From NCBI GenBank assembly GCA_900298995.1, contig OMIC01000029.1:39505-103504 (forward strand): a stretch of 64,000 bases of DNA. Direction: 5' to 3'. The stretch is from Hyphomicrobiaceae bacterium (GTDB lineage Bacteria > Pseudomonadota > Alphaproteobacteria > Rhizobiales > Aestuariivirgaceae). The translations under genes were made by a program, and so were the position numbers. The notes beneath the pieces were generated by a model that was not told the origin of the DNA, made no database searches, and saw only the letters and a list, made by a program, of their open reading frames with translations. Of the stretch, positions 8,552 to 17,480 are shown piece after piece. Numbering within the stretch: the stretch's first letter is position 1; each line of letters begins with the position of its first letter.

Positions 8552-10717
8552 ATGTCCTCTGCCGTCATGGATGGCGCGGTTGCGGGCCGGGAGAGTACCA
8601 CGGGGCGCTTTTCCGCTCTCTGGCAGCGCGTCGTCGCGGAGCAGGAGGGTCGCAGCTTCCTGTGGTGTGCGCCTGCACTGGCCGCCGGGATCGGCATCTA
8701 TTTCGCGCTTCCGTCCGAGCCGGGCATCATGGTGGCCGCCTTCGCGGCCCTTCTGGGCATTCTCTGTCTCTGGCACGGTGCGGGGCTGCCGATGCTCATG
8801 CCGGCGGGAATGGTGCTTCTCGGCTTTGCGCTGATCCGGATCGAGGCTGCCCAGCACGACGCCCCAATACTGGCTGCGACCACCGGCGAGGTTGGCGTGA
8901 CGGGCGAAGTCGTCTCCGTTGAGCGCAGTTCCCGGTCGCGGCACGTGATGGTGCTTGGAGTGGCGTCAATCGAGGGCATGGAAGCGGAGAAACTACCCAG
9001 CCGAATTCGGCTGACGCTGACTGACAATCAGGGCTTGCCCGCTGCAGGAACAGAGGTCAGCGTCCGGGCGCGGCTTGCGCCTTTGCCTGCACCGGTCATG
9101 CCAGGAGGCTTTGACTTTGGACGGACCCTCTGGTTCGAGGGCATCGGTGGCACGGGCCGTGTGACGTCGGCTGTCACGGTCCTCGACCAGCCGGCGGGTG
9201 TAATGGCGCATTTCCACAACTGGATGTCCGGACTTCGGCAGACGATGGGCGCGCGCATCCATGCGGCTCTTCGCGAGCCTTCGGCATCCTTTGCCGAGGC
9301 GCTGATTACCGGCGAACGCAGCGCCATCCCGCCCGAGATCAACCGCAGCCTGCTGATCTCCGGACTTTATCACATCCTCTCGATCTCCGGGTTGCACATG
9401 TGGCTGGTGGCCGGCGGGGTGTTCTGGTTCGTCCGTGCCGCGCTGGCGGTCTGGCCGCTTCTCGCCCTTCGTTGTCCGATCCGCAAATGGGCGGCTGCTG
9501 CAGCCCTCGCCATGGGTTCTTTCTACATGCTGCTCGCCGACTCCGGCGTGGCGACCGCGCGTGCCTTCCTCATGGTCGCCATCGTGTTCTTCGCGATCAT
9601 GGTCGACCGGCCGGCGCTCTCCATGCGCAACCTTGCGCTGGCAGCACTCGTGATCCTCATCATGGAACCACAGTCTGCGGCGCTCGCGAGTTTCCAGATG
9701 TCTTTTCTCGCGGTGATGGGCCTCGTCGCGTTCTACGAGGGCTGGAGCCGGTTTCAGGCCGTACGTCCGATGGCCGAAGTGCCGGAACGTAACTGGTCGG
9801 TGAGGCTGTTGCGCTGGGCATTTGGTGCTTTTGTCATCAGCCTGATCACGGCGCTGGTTGCGGGCGTGTGCTCGTCTCTTCCCGCCGCCTACCATTTCGG
9901 CCGCATTTCGCCCTACAGCGTACTCGCAAACGGGCTGGCCATACCGGTGGTGGGCGTTCTCGTCATGCCAGCGGCGGTATTTGCCGTGCTCCTCATGCCG
10001 TTCGGGCTGGAATGGCTGCCGCTTGCGGTCATGGGCCGCGGGCTTGAACTTGTTGTCGCAATATCTGACGCCATAGCGGGCCTTCCGCATGCCAGTGAGG
10101 TGATCGCCTCTCCGCCGTCGCTTGTCATGGTGATGATGGCAACTGGGCTGATCATGATCTGTCTGCTGGCGGGATACGCGCGCCTGACGGGCTGCGCGGT
10201 CATGCTGGTTGCGCTCGGTCTCGCAGTCATGGCGCCACCTGGACCTGATCTGTTCGTCGAAGCATCAGGGCGCAACGTCGCGCTGCGCGATGGTGAAGGC
10301 CGCCTTGTTCCCGCGCATTCCCGCCGCGGACGCTTTGCGGTGGAGGCGTGGCTTCGGCACAACGGTGACGAAGCAGGGTTGCAGGAGGCTGCGCAGCGGC
10401 CCGGCTGGCTTTGCAGCGGTGCTCTGTGCTCTGCCAACGTGTGGGGCAAGCGCGTGGCCTATGTCAGCGGACTGGAGAGGCCGCCGTCCGCCTGTCCTGA
10501 TGCCGACGTTCTGATCACCGACATCCCTCTGCGCGGCGCCTGTGCCAATGTTCCACTCCGCATCGACCGGTTTGATCTGTGGCGTCGCGGGGCCCATTCT
10601 CTCGATCTGTCCGGACCCGCACCGCTGATCAGCACCGCGCGCGGCGAGCAGGGCGCGCGCCCCTGGACGGTTTCACCCAGACCGCGGACATGGTCCGAGG
10701 ACTTGCCCGAAGATTGA
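8552..10717 (+). CDS. comEC: ComEC/Rec2 family competence membrane protein
   Basis: Predicted inner membrane channel for uptake of single-stranded DNA in natural transformation. The 721-residue protein has an N-terminal soluble DUF4131-type region (about residues 50-200), then the polytopic Competence domain starting at LITGERSAIPPEINRSLL and containing the family motif YHILSISGLHMWL. The C-terminal part is short and I see no metallo-beta-lactamase zinc motif, as is common in alphaproteobacterial versions. An AAGGGGA ribosome site fixes the ATG at 8552. lexA, which often follows in rhizobia, is absent; a chorismate mutase gene comes next. Confidence 0.88.
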   Translation: MSSAVMDGAVAGRESTTGRFSALWQRVVAEQEGRSFLWCAPALAAGIGIYFALPSEPGIMVAAFAALLGILCLWHGAGLPMLMPAGMVLLGFALIRIEAAQHDAPILAATTGEVGVTGEVVSVERSSRSRHVMVLGVASIEGMEAEKLPSRIRLTLTDNQGLPAAGTEVSVRARLAPLPAPVMPGGFDFGRTLWFEGIGGTGRVTSAVTVLDQPAGVMAHFHNWMSGLRQTMGARIHAALREPSASFAEALITGERSAIPPEINRSLLISGLYHILSISGLHMWLVAGGVFWFVRAALAVWPLLALRCPIRKWAAAAALAMGSFYMLLADSGVATARAFLMVAIVFFAIMVDRPALSMRNLALAALVILIMEPQSAALASFQMSFLAVMGLVAFYEGWSRFQAVRPMAEVPERNWSVRLLRWAFGAFVISLITALVAGVCSSLPAAYHFGRISPYSVLANGLAIPVVGVLVMPAAVFAVLLMPFGLEWLPLAVMGRGLELVVAISDAIAGLPHASEVIASPPSLVMVMMATGLIMICLLAGYARLTGCAVMLVALGLAVMAPPGPDLFVEASGRNVALRDGEGRLVPAHSRRGRFAVEAWLRHNGDEAGLQEAAQRPGWLCSGALCSANVWGKRVAYVSGLERPPSACPDADVLITDIPLRGACANVPLRIDRFDLWRRGAHSLDLSGPAPLISTARGEQGARPWTVSPRPRTWSEDLPED

Positions 10718-10749
10718 AGCACAACTGAAAAAGGAGCTAGAGACGGCTC

Positions 10750-11037
10750 ATGAGCAAGACATCGGTCAAACTGACCATGGCGGAGATCCGCAAGCAGATT
10801 GACCTTATTGATGAAGGCCTCATCAAGCTTCTCGCCGAGCGGCAACGCTGGGTCGAGAAGGCCATCACGGTGAAGCGCCGGGACGGACGACCGGCGCGAG
10901 ACGACGCGCGTGTGCGCCAGTTGATCGATCACGTCCGGGTGCTGGCGCGAGCACACAATGTGGACCCTGCGCTGGTTGAGACGATGTGGACCGAAATGGT
11001 CGAATGGTTCATCGCCTATGAGGAACGAAAGATGTAG
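10750..11037 (+). CDS. Chorismate mutase (AroQ type)
   Basis: Small all-helical enzyme converting chorismate to prephenate for Phe and Tyr synthesis. The 95 residues match a stand-alone AroQ domain: EIRKQIDLIDEGLIKLLAER in helix 1, with the conserved Arg/Lys residues (R and K in ITVKRRDGRPARD) that bind the substrate carboxylates. AAGGAG lies upstream at a rather long distance. It starts 32 bases after comEC and may be co-transcribed with it; there is no other aromatic amino acid gene nearby. A PchB-like isochorismate pyruvate lyase role is possible but there is no siderophore context. Confidence 0.85.
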   Translation: MSKTSVKLTMAEIRKQIDLIDEGLIKLLAERQRWVEKAITVKRRDGRPARDDARVRQLIDHVRVLARAHNVDPALVETMWTEMVEWFIAYEERKM

Positions 11038-11080
11038 AAGAAGAGGAAAGGCTGCTCCGGCAAGTCTTCAATGAACGCAA

Positions 11081-11096
11081 GTAAAGACGTAAAGAC
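11081..11096 (+). repeat. Tandem 8-base repeat GTAAAGAC x2
   Basis: Two adjacent copies of GTAAAGAC end six bases before the ATG at 11103, where a ribosome site would normally be. No strong Shine-Dalgarno sequence is present. The meaning is unknown. Confidence 0.5.
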
Positions 11097-11102
11097 AAGA
11101 TT

Positions 11103-13049
11103 ATGCGCTTCGATCATCTGTTCTCGCCTTTCCGCATCAAGTCGACCGAGATCCGTAACCGTATCTTCTCGACAGGTCACGACACCTATCTGCCCGAGGG
11201 CGGTCTGCCCTCGGAGGCGCTGATTGCCTATCAGCGTGCGCGGGCGCGAGGCGGAGCCGGTCTGATCGTCATCCAGGTGGTTGGTGTCCACGAGACCGCC
11301 CGCTATACAGAAGCCCTGCTGATGGGCACGTCAGACGAGTGCATTGCGCCATTCCGGCGGCTGGTCGATGCCATTCACGCCGAGGGCACCAAGGTCTTCG
11401 TGCAACTGTTTCATCCCGGCCGCGAGTTGCTCGGCAGGCCGGACGGCGTGGTGCAACCGGCCTTTGCACCGTCCCATTCCCCCTCGGAGCGCTTCAAGGT
11501 CATCCCGCGCGAACTGTCGGTGGAGATGATTGGCGAGATTCTGGAGGGCTTTGGCGAGACCGCGCGGCGCATGGCCGAGGCTGGGGCCGATGGTGTGGAG
11601 ATCGTCGCGAGCCATGGCTATCTTCCGGCCCAGTTCATGAACCCGCATGTCAACCGGCGGTCGGACCGGTATGGGGGCTCGTTTGAAAACCGGATGCGCT
11701 TCACGCGTGAGGCGATCACCGCAGTCCGTTCGCGCGTGCCGGATGAATTCATCGTTGGAATGCGCATGTCGGGCGACGAGCACGATGAGGATGGCCTCGT
11801 GGAGGAGGCCTCGCTCGCGATCGCGCGCGCTCTGGCGCCCGATCTCGACTATCTGAACCTGATTGCAGGAACCTCGGCGACCGCCTCGGGTGCGGCGCAC
11901 ATCGTACCCTCGATGGCCAATAGCCACGGTTACGTGGCGCCCTTCGCCCAGAAGGTCAAACAGGCAACCGGAGCCGCCGTGTTCGTCGCGGGACGCATCA
12001 ACCAGCCCCAGATCGCCGAGCAGGTTTTGGCTGCTGGCGCCGCGGACATGTGCGGCATGACCCGGGCGATGATCGCGGACCCTGAGATGCCCAACAAGGC
12101 CAGGGACGGCCGGTTGGATGACATTCGCGCCTGCATCGGATGCAATCAGGCGTGCATCGGACACTTTCAACTGGGCCTGTCGATATCATGCATCCAGCAT
12201 CCGGAAACGGGAAGGGAACTGTCCTACGGCCAGAAGCCGCGCGCCGCACGGCGTCGGCGCATCATGGTGGTGGGCGGTGGTCCGGCGGGTCTCAAGGCCG
12301 CTGCCGTGGCTGCCGAGCGGGGACACGATGTGCAACTCCATGAACGCGCAGGCCAGACCGGCGGCCAGGCCAGGCTCGCCCAGTTGCTCCCGACCCGGGC
12401 GGAGTTCGGCGGCATCGTCACCAATCTCACGGCCGAGGCCGAACGCTACGGCGTGGTCATCCGGCGCAACAGCGAAGTGACACGCGCGCTGCTGGAGGCT
12501 GAACGGCCGGACGAGGTGATTCTCGCCACGGGATCGAGGCCTCACCTGCCACCCTTCGAGGGCGACCAGGAGCGTTTGGTCCACGCGGCGGATGTTCTCG
12601 CGGGGCGTGCCGGAACCGGTCAGCGGGTCGTCGTCTATGACTGGATGGGGGACTGGCTGGGGTCGGGCATTGCCGAAAAGCTTGCGGCAGAGGGCGCGCA
12701 CGTCCGGCTCGCCGTGAACCACCACTGCGCCGCGGCCAATATCCAGACCTACATTCGGTTCGAGACCATCGCCCGTCTGCACCGGCTTGGCGTCGAGGTC
12801 CATCCCTGGCTCCGCCTCTATGGTGGCGATGGACGGACCGCATACTTCATCCATACTCCTTCACGTCAGGCCGTGGAAATGGAGGACGTCGATACCATCG
12901 TCGTCAGCGCCCCGAACCTCCAGGAGGATGGTCTGACGCATGTGTTGGACGACCTTGGGTTTTCCTATCGGCTGATTGGGGACGCTCTCAGCCCTCGGAC
13001 CGCCGAGGAGGCGGTCTATGAGGGCATGCTGGCCGGCTGCGCCGTCTGA
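11103..13049 (+). CDS. Old-yellow-enzyme-type NADH:flavin oxidoreductase with Fe-S and FAD domains
   Basis: A 648-residue multidomain flavoprotein of the 2,4-dienoyl-CoA reductase / trimethylamine dehydrogenase family. Residues 1-340 form an FMN-binding TIM barrel (LFSPFRIKSTEIRNRI, HGYLPAQFMNPHVNRRSDRY). C344, C347, C351 and C363 form the CX2CX3CX11C cluster for one 4Fe-4S. A dinucleotide-binding GGGPAG motif lies near residues 391-396, followed by an FAD/NAD(P)H domain. Related enzymes reduce enoyl-CoAs or demethylate N-methyl compounds; the sequence does not let me choose. It follows the chorismate mutase after 65 bases with no clear functional link. Confidence 0.85.
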   Translation: MRFDHLFSPFRIKSTEIRNRIFSTGHDTYLPEGGLPSEALIAYQRARARGGAGLIVIQVVGVHETARYTEALLMGTSDECIAPFRRLVDAIHAEGTKVFVQLFHPGRELLGRPDGVVQPAFAPSHSPSERFKVIPRELSVEMIGEILEGFGETARRMAEAGADGVEIVASHGYLPAQFMNPHVNRRSDRYGGSFENRMRFTREAITAVRSRVPDEFIVGMRMSGDEHDEDGLVEEASLAIARALAPDLDYLNLIAGTSATASGAAHIVPSMANSHGYVAPFAQKVKQATGAAVFVAGRINQPQIAEQVLAAGAADMCGMTRAMIADPEMPNKARDGRLDDIRACIGCNQACIGHFQLGLSISCIQHPETGRELSYGQKPRAARRRRIMVVGGGPAGLKAAAVAAERGHDVQLHERAGQTGGQARLAQLLPTRAEFGGIVTNLTAEAERYGVVIRRNSEVTRALLEAERPDEVILATGSRPHLPPFEGDQERLVHAADVLAGRAGTGQRVVVYDWMGDWLGSGIAEKLAAEGAHVRLAVNHHCAAANIQTYIRFETIARLHRLGVEVHPWLRLYGGDGRTAYFIHTPSRQAVEMEDVDTIVVSAPNLQEDGLTHVLDDLGFSYRLIGDALSPRTAEEAVYEGMLAGCAV

Positions 13050-13082
13050 TCAGGCCACCGCCTGTTTTGGCTCCCGGCCAGG

Positions 13083-13102
13083 TTGTTGCGCAGATGCAAC
13101 AA
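13083..13102. repeat. Inverted repeat TTGTTGC-N6-GCAACAA
   Basis: Perfect 7-base arms (13083-13089 and 13096-13102) with a 6-base spacer, 33 bases after the oxidoreductase stop and about 170 bases before the ExoR-like gene. No T-run follows, so it is more like an operator than an intrinsic terminator. The rest of 13103-13270 shows no convincing gene. Confidence 0.45.
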
Positions 13103-13270
13103 TGCGAGGATTTGTGCAGTCATCCAAATTCGCCTGAATCTCAACCATTTATCCGCCCAAATTGGTTTCTATCGGACTCGGGCAATGAACCCCTCCTACC
13201 GAACACCAGTCAGTGACCCGTCCTGCAAGCCTGCGCGCCTCGGCGTGCGTGGGGCCACCGAGGCGGCGTG

Positions 13271-14167
13271 ATGGGAATTGCGGCGGTGGGATGTGGATGG
13301 CGGTTTGCAGGGCTTTGCGCCCTTCTTGCTGTCGCATCGCCTGCTGCGGCCTCCGACGATACCGACCCGGGTCCCTTCGCCGGTTTCTATTCCTATCTCC
13401 CGGCAGCCCCTGACCTCAAGCTGCCCGAGATTTCCATCCCGTTCTGGACGGACGATCTGAAGAAGGCCAAGCGCGCCTACAGGAGTGGCAATTATGAACG
13501 CGCGGTGAAGCTGTTCCAGAGCGAGTCCGAGGACGGGAACATCGTCGCCGACTGGTACCTCGGGAACATGTACCGTCAGGGTCTTGGCGTGCCTCGCAAC
13601 GACGCCATGGCCTACAGTTACTATTCGAGGGTAGCCGAGACCTACGATCCGGATGAGGATGATCACAATCGCCTGCGGATCGCCGTCGATGCGATGGTGC
13701 GTCTCGCCGACTACAAGCGGACGGGAGCCGTCAACGCCGGTCTTCAGCCTGACCCCCACGCCGCCGCCGAGGTCTATCTCCGGATCGCCACCACCTATGG
13801 GCACCCGGCTGCGCAATATGCGCTCGGTGTCATGAACATCCGCGGCGAGGGAATGAAGAAGAACCCGCAGCAAGGGCTCAAATGGCTGATGGCAGCGGCG
13901 CGCAAGCGGTATGCTCCTGCAGAGGCGTTTCTGGGTGAACTCTACTGGGACGGAAAGATCGTGAGGCCCGACCGGACTCGCGCCATGATGTGGTACATCC
14001 TCGCACGGGAGTCCGCGCGTCCCGAAGAGAACCCGGAAATCTTTGACCGCGCCCTGCAGTTCGAGTCCAACATCGCCGAGGACGAGCGCATTGAGGCGGA
14101 GGCCCGCGCCAAGGTGTGGGATGACGAATATCCGGTGGATCGCAAGCGGCAGGCGTCGAACGACTGA
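13271..14167 (+). CDS. Periplasmic Sel1-repeat protein, ExoR-like
   Basis: A 298-residue protein with a signal peptide (hydrophobic FAGLCALLAVASPAAA) and several Sel1/TPR-like repeats, for example ADWYLGNMYRQGLGVPRNDA and AAQYALGVMNIRGEGMKKNP. Architecture and repeat spacing resemble ExoR, the periplasmic inhibitor of the ExoS-ChvI two-component system that controls exopolysaccharide and motility in rhizobia; that family is about 270 residues. No exoS/chvI genes are nearby, so the name is a suggestion. A GTG one codon earlier (13268) is an alternative start. It is convergent with the DUF454 gene, only four bases apart. Confidence 0.6.
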   Translation: MGIAAVGCGWRFAGLCALLAVASPAAASDDTDPGPFAGFYSYLPAAPDLKLPEISIPFWTDDLKKAKRAYRSGNYERAVKLFQSESEDGNIVADWYLGNMYRQGLGVPRNDAMAYSYYSRVAETYDPDEDDHNRLRIAVDAMVRLADYKRTGAVNAGLQPDPHAAAEVYLRIATTYGHPAAQYALGVMNIRGEGMKKNPQQGLKWLMAAARKRYAPAEAFLGELYWDGKIVRPDRTRAMMWYILARESARPEENPEIFDRALQFESNIAEDERIEAEARAKVWDDEYPVDRKRQASND

Positions 14168-14171
14168 GGCC

Positions 14172-14549
14172 CTATGAGCGCCGTCTGCTGGGGCGCGACA
14201 GGACGAAAGTCGCCACGCTCGCCAGGATGAGGCCGGCGGCAATGAGCGCCCAGGCCGGCAGATCTGCTCCGAGGACCATGTATCCGAACATTGCGCTCAT
14301 CATGACTATGGCAAGGATCTTGCCGCCAGGAGGGATCACCCCTTCGTCTTCCCAGTCGCGCACATAGGCTCCCGCAAGGCGATGATTGCGGATCTTCTCG
14401 GCCAGTTCCGGTGAGGATCTCGAGAAGGCCCAGACTGCCACCAGCAGGAAGGGCGTTGTCGGAAACAGCGGCATGATGATGCCGATCACGCCGAGGCCGA
14501 CGCACAGCCATCCGGTGCCGATCAGAAGCGGGCGGCGGAGCGCTCTCAT
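14172..14549 (-). CDS. DUF454 (YbaN-like) inner membrane protein
   Basis: A 125-residue membrane protein matching the DUF454 pattern: an N-terminal membrane segment with GTGWLCVGLGVIGIIMPLFP followed by TTPFLLVAVWAFSRSS, a short polar loop (KIRNHRLAGAYVRDW), then two more membrane segments. The family is widespread in proteobacteria and its biochemical role is not established. It is divergent from the DUF502 gene, with 55 bases between the starts. Confidence 0.85.
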   Translation of the reverse strand: MRALRRPLLIGTGWLCVGLGVIGIIMPLFPTTPFLLVAVWAFSRSSPELAEKIRNHRLAGAYVRDWEDEGVIPPGGKILAIVMMSAMFGYMVLGADLPAWALIAAGLILASVATFVLSRPSRRRS

Positions 14550-14604
14550 GCCCGTTTACCGAGGCTTGCGGTTACCGTCCGCTTCATGTCTAGTGCGTCC
14601 ACCC

Positions 14605-15324
14605 ATGTCCAACTCAACCGAACCAGAGCCTCAACTGGCCAAGCCTGATGTCGAAATCAAGGCGCAGACATCCGTACTCGCCCGCCTGCGCGCCTATTTC
14701 TTCACTGGCCTCGTCATCACCGCGCCCATCGCCATTACCGTTTGGGCAACCTACTGGTTTGTAACCCTGTTCGATGCCTGGGTGAAGCCGTTCCTGCCGC
14801 AGGTTTACAATCCTGACACCTATCTGCCGATCCGCGTGCCCGGCTTTGGACTGATCTTCGCCCTGATCGCCATCACCGCGATTGGCTTCATGGCTGCCAA
14901 TCTGGCCGGCCGCACCATGATCGCCATCTGGGACAAGACGCTCTATGCGATGCCGGTCGTGCGTTCCATCTACAAGGGATCGAAGCAGATCTTCGAGACC
15001 CTCTTCTCCCAGAAGGGCGCCTCCTTTCGCAACGTCTGCCTTGTCGAATGGCCGCGGCGGGGAACCTGGTCCCTGGCCTTTGTGTCGCGTGAGGTCGATG
15101 GCGGGCAGATCGGCCTCGAGAAGGGCCGCGCCATGTATGCCGTCTATGTCTCGACGACGCCCAATCCCACCTCCGGGTATGTGTTTTTTGCCGATGCAGC
15201 CGACGTGCAGATCCTCGACATGAGCGTCGAGGACGGCTTGAAGCTCGTCATTTCGATGGGGCTGGTCTTCCCAGAGCGGCTTCCCGCGCCCGGGCGCGAG
15301 CCTAGCCCGCCGCGAGAAGCCTGA
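14605..15324 (+). CDS. DUF502 family membrane protein
   Basis: A 239-residue protein with two membrane segments (YFFTGLVITAPIAITVWATY and GLIFALIAITAIGFMAANLA) and a conserved cytoplasmic domain with MPVVRSIYKGSKQI and NPTSGYVFF, characteristic of DUF502. Function is not established. The ATG at 14605 is used although the frame opens earlier, because upstream codons lie over the divergent DUF454 gene and lack conservation features. Its 3' end overlaps the 3' end of recG by 23 bases tail to tail. The DUF502-recG-sdhE-mfd neighbourhood is common in Hyphomicrobiales. Confidence 0.88.
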   Translation: MSNSTEPEPQLAKPDVEIKAQTSVLARLRAYFFTGLVITAPIAITVWATYWFVTLFDAWVKPFLPQVYNPDTYLPIRVPGFGLIFALIAITAIGFMAANLAGRTMIAIWDKTLYAMPVVRSIYKGSKQIFETLFSQKGASFRNVCLVEWPRRGTWSLAFVSREVDGGQIGLEKGRAMYAVYVSTTPNPTSGYVFFADAADVQILDMSVEDGLKLVISMGLVFPERLPAPGREPSPPREA

Positions 15325-17419
15325 CGGCCTCGTCCCGCTCGAAGAGATAGAGCAGGACGCGAAGCGCCTGGCCACGCGCGGAGGCGAGTTTCGGGTCCCG
15401 TGACAGCACGAGCTGGGCATCATCACGCGCTGCCGCGAGCAGGTCGCCGTCGGTGGCCAGATCGGCCATGCGGAACAGCGGCAGTCCTGACTGCCGGGCC
15501 CCCAGCATCTCGCCCGCCCCGCGCAGCCGCAGATCCTCCTCCGCGATGCGGAAACCGTCTTCCGTCTCGCGCATGATGGTCAGGCGTGCCCGGGCAGTCT
15601 CGCCGAGGGGTTCCTGATAGAGCAGGAGGCAGCTCGACTTGCCGCTGCCCCGGCCGACGCGGCCACGCAGCTGATGCAACTGCGCCAGTCCGAAACGCTC
15701 GGCGTTCTCGATCACCATGGCGGTGGCCTCCGGCACGTCGACGCCCACCTCGATGACGGTTGTCGACACCAGCAGGCTGAGCGCACCGCTCTTGAAGTCC
15801 GCCATGACGCGATCCTTCTCTGGTCCCTTCATGCGGCCATGCACGAGACCGACCCGGTCATGGAAATGCGCGCGAAGCGCGGCATATCGGTCCTCGGCGG
15901 CCGCCAGATCGACGGCCTCGCTCTCTTCGACCAGCGGACAGACCCAGTAGGCGCGGTTGCCCTGCGTGATGGCGCGGTCGAGCCCCGCGACCACCTCATC
16001 CATCCGCGACATCGGAAGCACCCGCGTATCGATGGGCTGGCGGCCGGCCGGTTTCTCCGTCAACCGCGAGACGTCCATGTCGCCATAGACGGTCAGCGCC
16101 AGCGTGCGGGGGATCGGCGTGGCCGTCATGACCAGAAGATTTCCGGCGCTGCCCGCCTTGGCCTGGAGCTGCAGCCGCTGATGAACGCCAAACCGGTGCT
16201 GCTCGTCGATCACCACCAGGCCGAGATCATGAAACGCCACATCGTCCTGGAACAGGGCGTGGGTTCCGATGATGATCCGGGTGTCGCCGCTGGCGATTCC
16301 TGCGAGGATCTCATCGCGCGGCTTTCCCTTCTCGCGGCCAGTGAGAAGCGCCACGCTGATGCCTGCGGCCGCGCAGAGCCGCGACAGGGTTGCCAGATGC
16401 TGGCGCGCCAGGATTTCCGTGGGGGCCATGAGCACACCCTGCGCACCGCTCTCGACGGCGGTTGCAAGCGCCAGAAGCGCCACCACGGTCTTGCCGGCAC
16501 CCACATCACCCTGCAGCAGGCGGATCATGCGGTGGTCGGAAGCCATGTCGCGCAGGATGTCGTCCACCGCCGTCTGCTGCGCACCGGTGAGGCTGTAGGG
16601 CAGGGCGGCGATGATGCGGGCGCGAAGTTCGCCCGTGCCGTGCAGACTGCGGCCCGAGGCGCGCTTCATGCTGGCGCGCACCAGGGAGAGTGCGAGTTGG
16701 TTGGCGAGCAATTCGTCATAGGCGAGGCGTCGCCGGGCCGGCGTGTCCGGGGCGACGTCGGCGGGCGTCTGCGGCGTGTGCAGGCTTCGCAGGGCCGTAG
16801 CGAACTCCGGCCAGCCATTGCGCTGGCGGAAGGCAGGGTCCTGCCACTCGGGCATCTCGGGAAGCCGCTCCAGCCCCTGCCGGATGGCCTTGACGAGGAG
16901 CTTCCCGGAGACGCCCTCGGTCAGCGGGTAGACCGGTTCGATCAGCGGCAGCGCGGCAAAGGCCTCTGCCGCGACGATGTGGTCGGGGTGGGCAATCTGG
17001 GGCTCGGAGTTGAACCAGTCGATGGTGCCGGAAATGAAGCGTCGCTCCCCTTCCGGCAGCTGGCGCCGGATGGAGTCGCCATAGGCGTGGAAGAACACCA
17101 GCGTCAGGACGCCGGTCCCGTCGCTCACCTCGACCCGGTAGGGCACGCGGCGGTTGCCCGGCGGCGGTGGCCGGTGACGCAGGACCTGGGCCTCGACGGT
17201 CACCACACCGCTCTGGGGCAGCGCGGCAATCTGCGGGCGGAAGCGGCGGTCCACCACGCCCGATGGCAGGTGGAACAGCAGGTCCACGACCCGCGTGGTC
17301 TCGCCCGGTGCCGCATGCGCCGGCCGCAGGAAGCCGGCGAGAATCCGGTCCAGCTTGCCACCGATGCCCTTGAGACCCGCGGCGCCGGCGAACAGGGGGT
17401 TGAGGAGCGTGGGACGCAT
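15302..17419 (-). CDS. recG: ATP-dependent DNA helicase RecG
   Basis: Superfamily 2 helicase that remodels stalled replication forks and Holliday junctions. The 705-residue protein has an N-terminal wedge/OB region (about residues 60-170), Walker A in QGDVGAGKTVVALL, motif II DEQHRFGVHQR, motif III TATPIPRTLALT, and a C-terminal helicase half with QLRGRVGRG. The frame is open farther upstream, but the ATG at 17419 (MRPTLLNPLFAGAAGLKGIG) matches the family N-terminus and leaves room for the divergent sdhE. Length is normal. Confidence 0.95.
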   Translation of the reverse strand: MRPTLLNPLFAGAAGLKGIGGKLDRILAGFLRPAHAAPGETTRVVDLLFHLPSGVVDRRFRPQIAALPQSGVVTVEAQVLRHRPPPPGNRRVPYRVEVSDGTGVLTLVFFHAYGDSIRRQLPEGERRFISGTIDWFNSEPQIAHPDHIVAAEAFAALPLIEPVYPLTEGVSGKLLVKAIRQGLERLPEMPEWQDPAFRQRNGWPEFATALRSLHTPQTPADVAPDTPARRRLAYDELLANQLALSLVRASMKRASGRSLHGTGELRARIIAALPYSLTGAQQTAVDDILRDMASDHRMIRLLQGDVGAGKTVVALLALATAVESGAQGVLMAPTEILARQHLATLSRLCAAAGISVALLTGREKGKPRDEILAGIASGDTRIIIGTHALFQDDVAFHDLGLVVIDEQHRFGVHQRLQLQAKAGSAGNLLVMTATPIPRTLALTVYGDMDVSRLTEKPAGRQPIDTRVLPMSRMDEVVAGLDRAITQGNRAYWVCPLVEESEAVDLAAAEDRYAALRAHFHDRVGLVHGRMKGPEKDRVMADFKSGALSLLVSTTVIEVGVDVPEATAMVIENAERFGLAQLHQLRGRVGRGSGKSSCLLLYQEPLGETARARLTIMRETEDGFRIAEEDLRLRGAGEMLGARQSGLPLFRMADLATDGDLLAAARDDAQLVLSRDPKLASARGQALRVLLYLFERDEAVRLLAAG

Positions 17420-17480
17420 GCGCCCTTTTCGGCGGGAACCGGTTGCGGCGCAAGAGCGGTTGGGGCAAGACACGCTCCGT

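Noticed and set aside
13083..13271. A 62-codon open frame between the flavoprotein and the ExoR-like gene.
   Set aside because: No ribosome site, no conserved features, and it begins within an inverted repeat; most likely chance.
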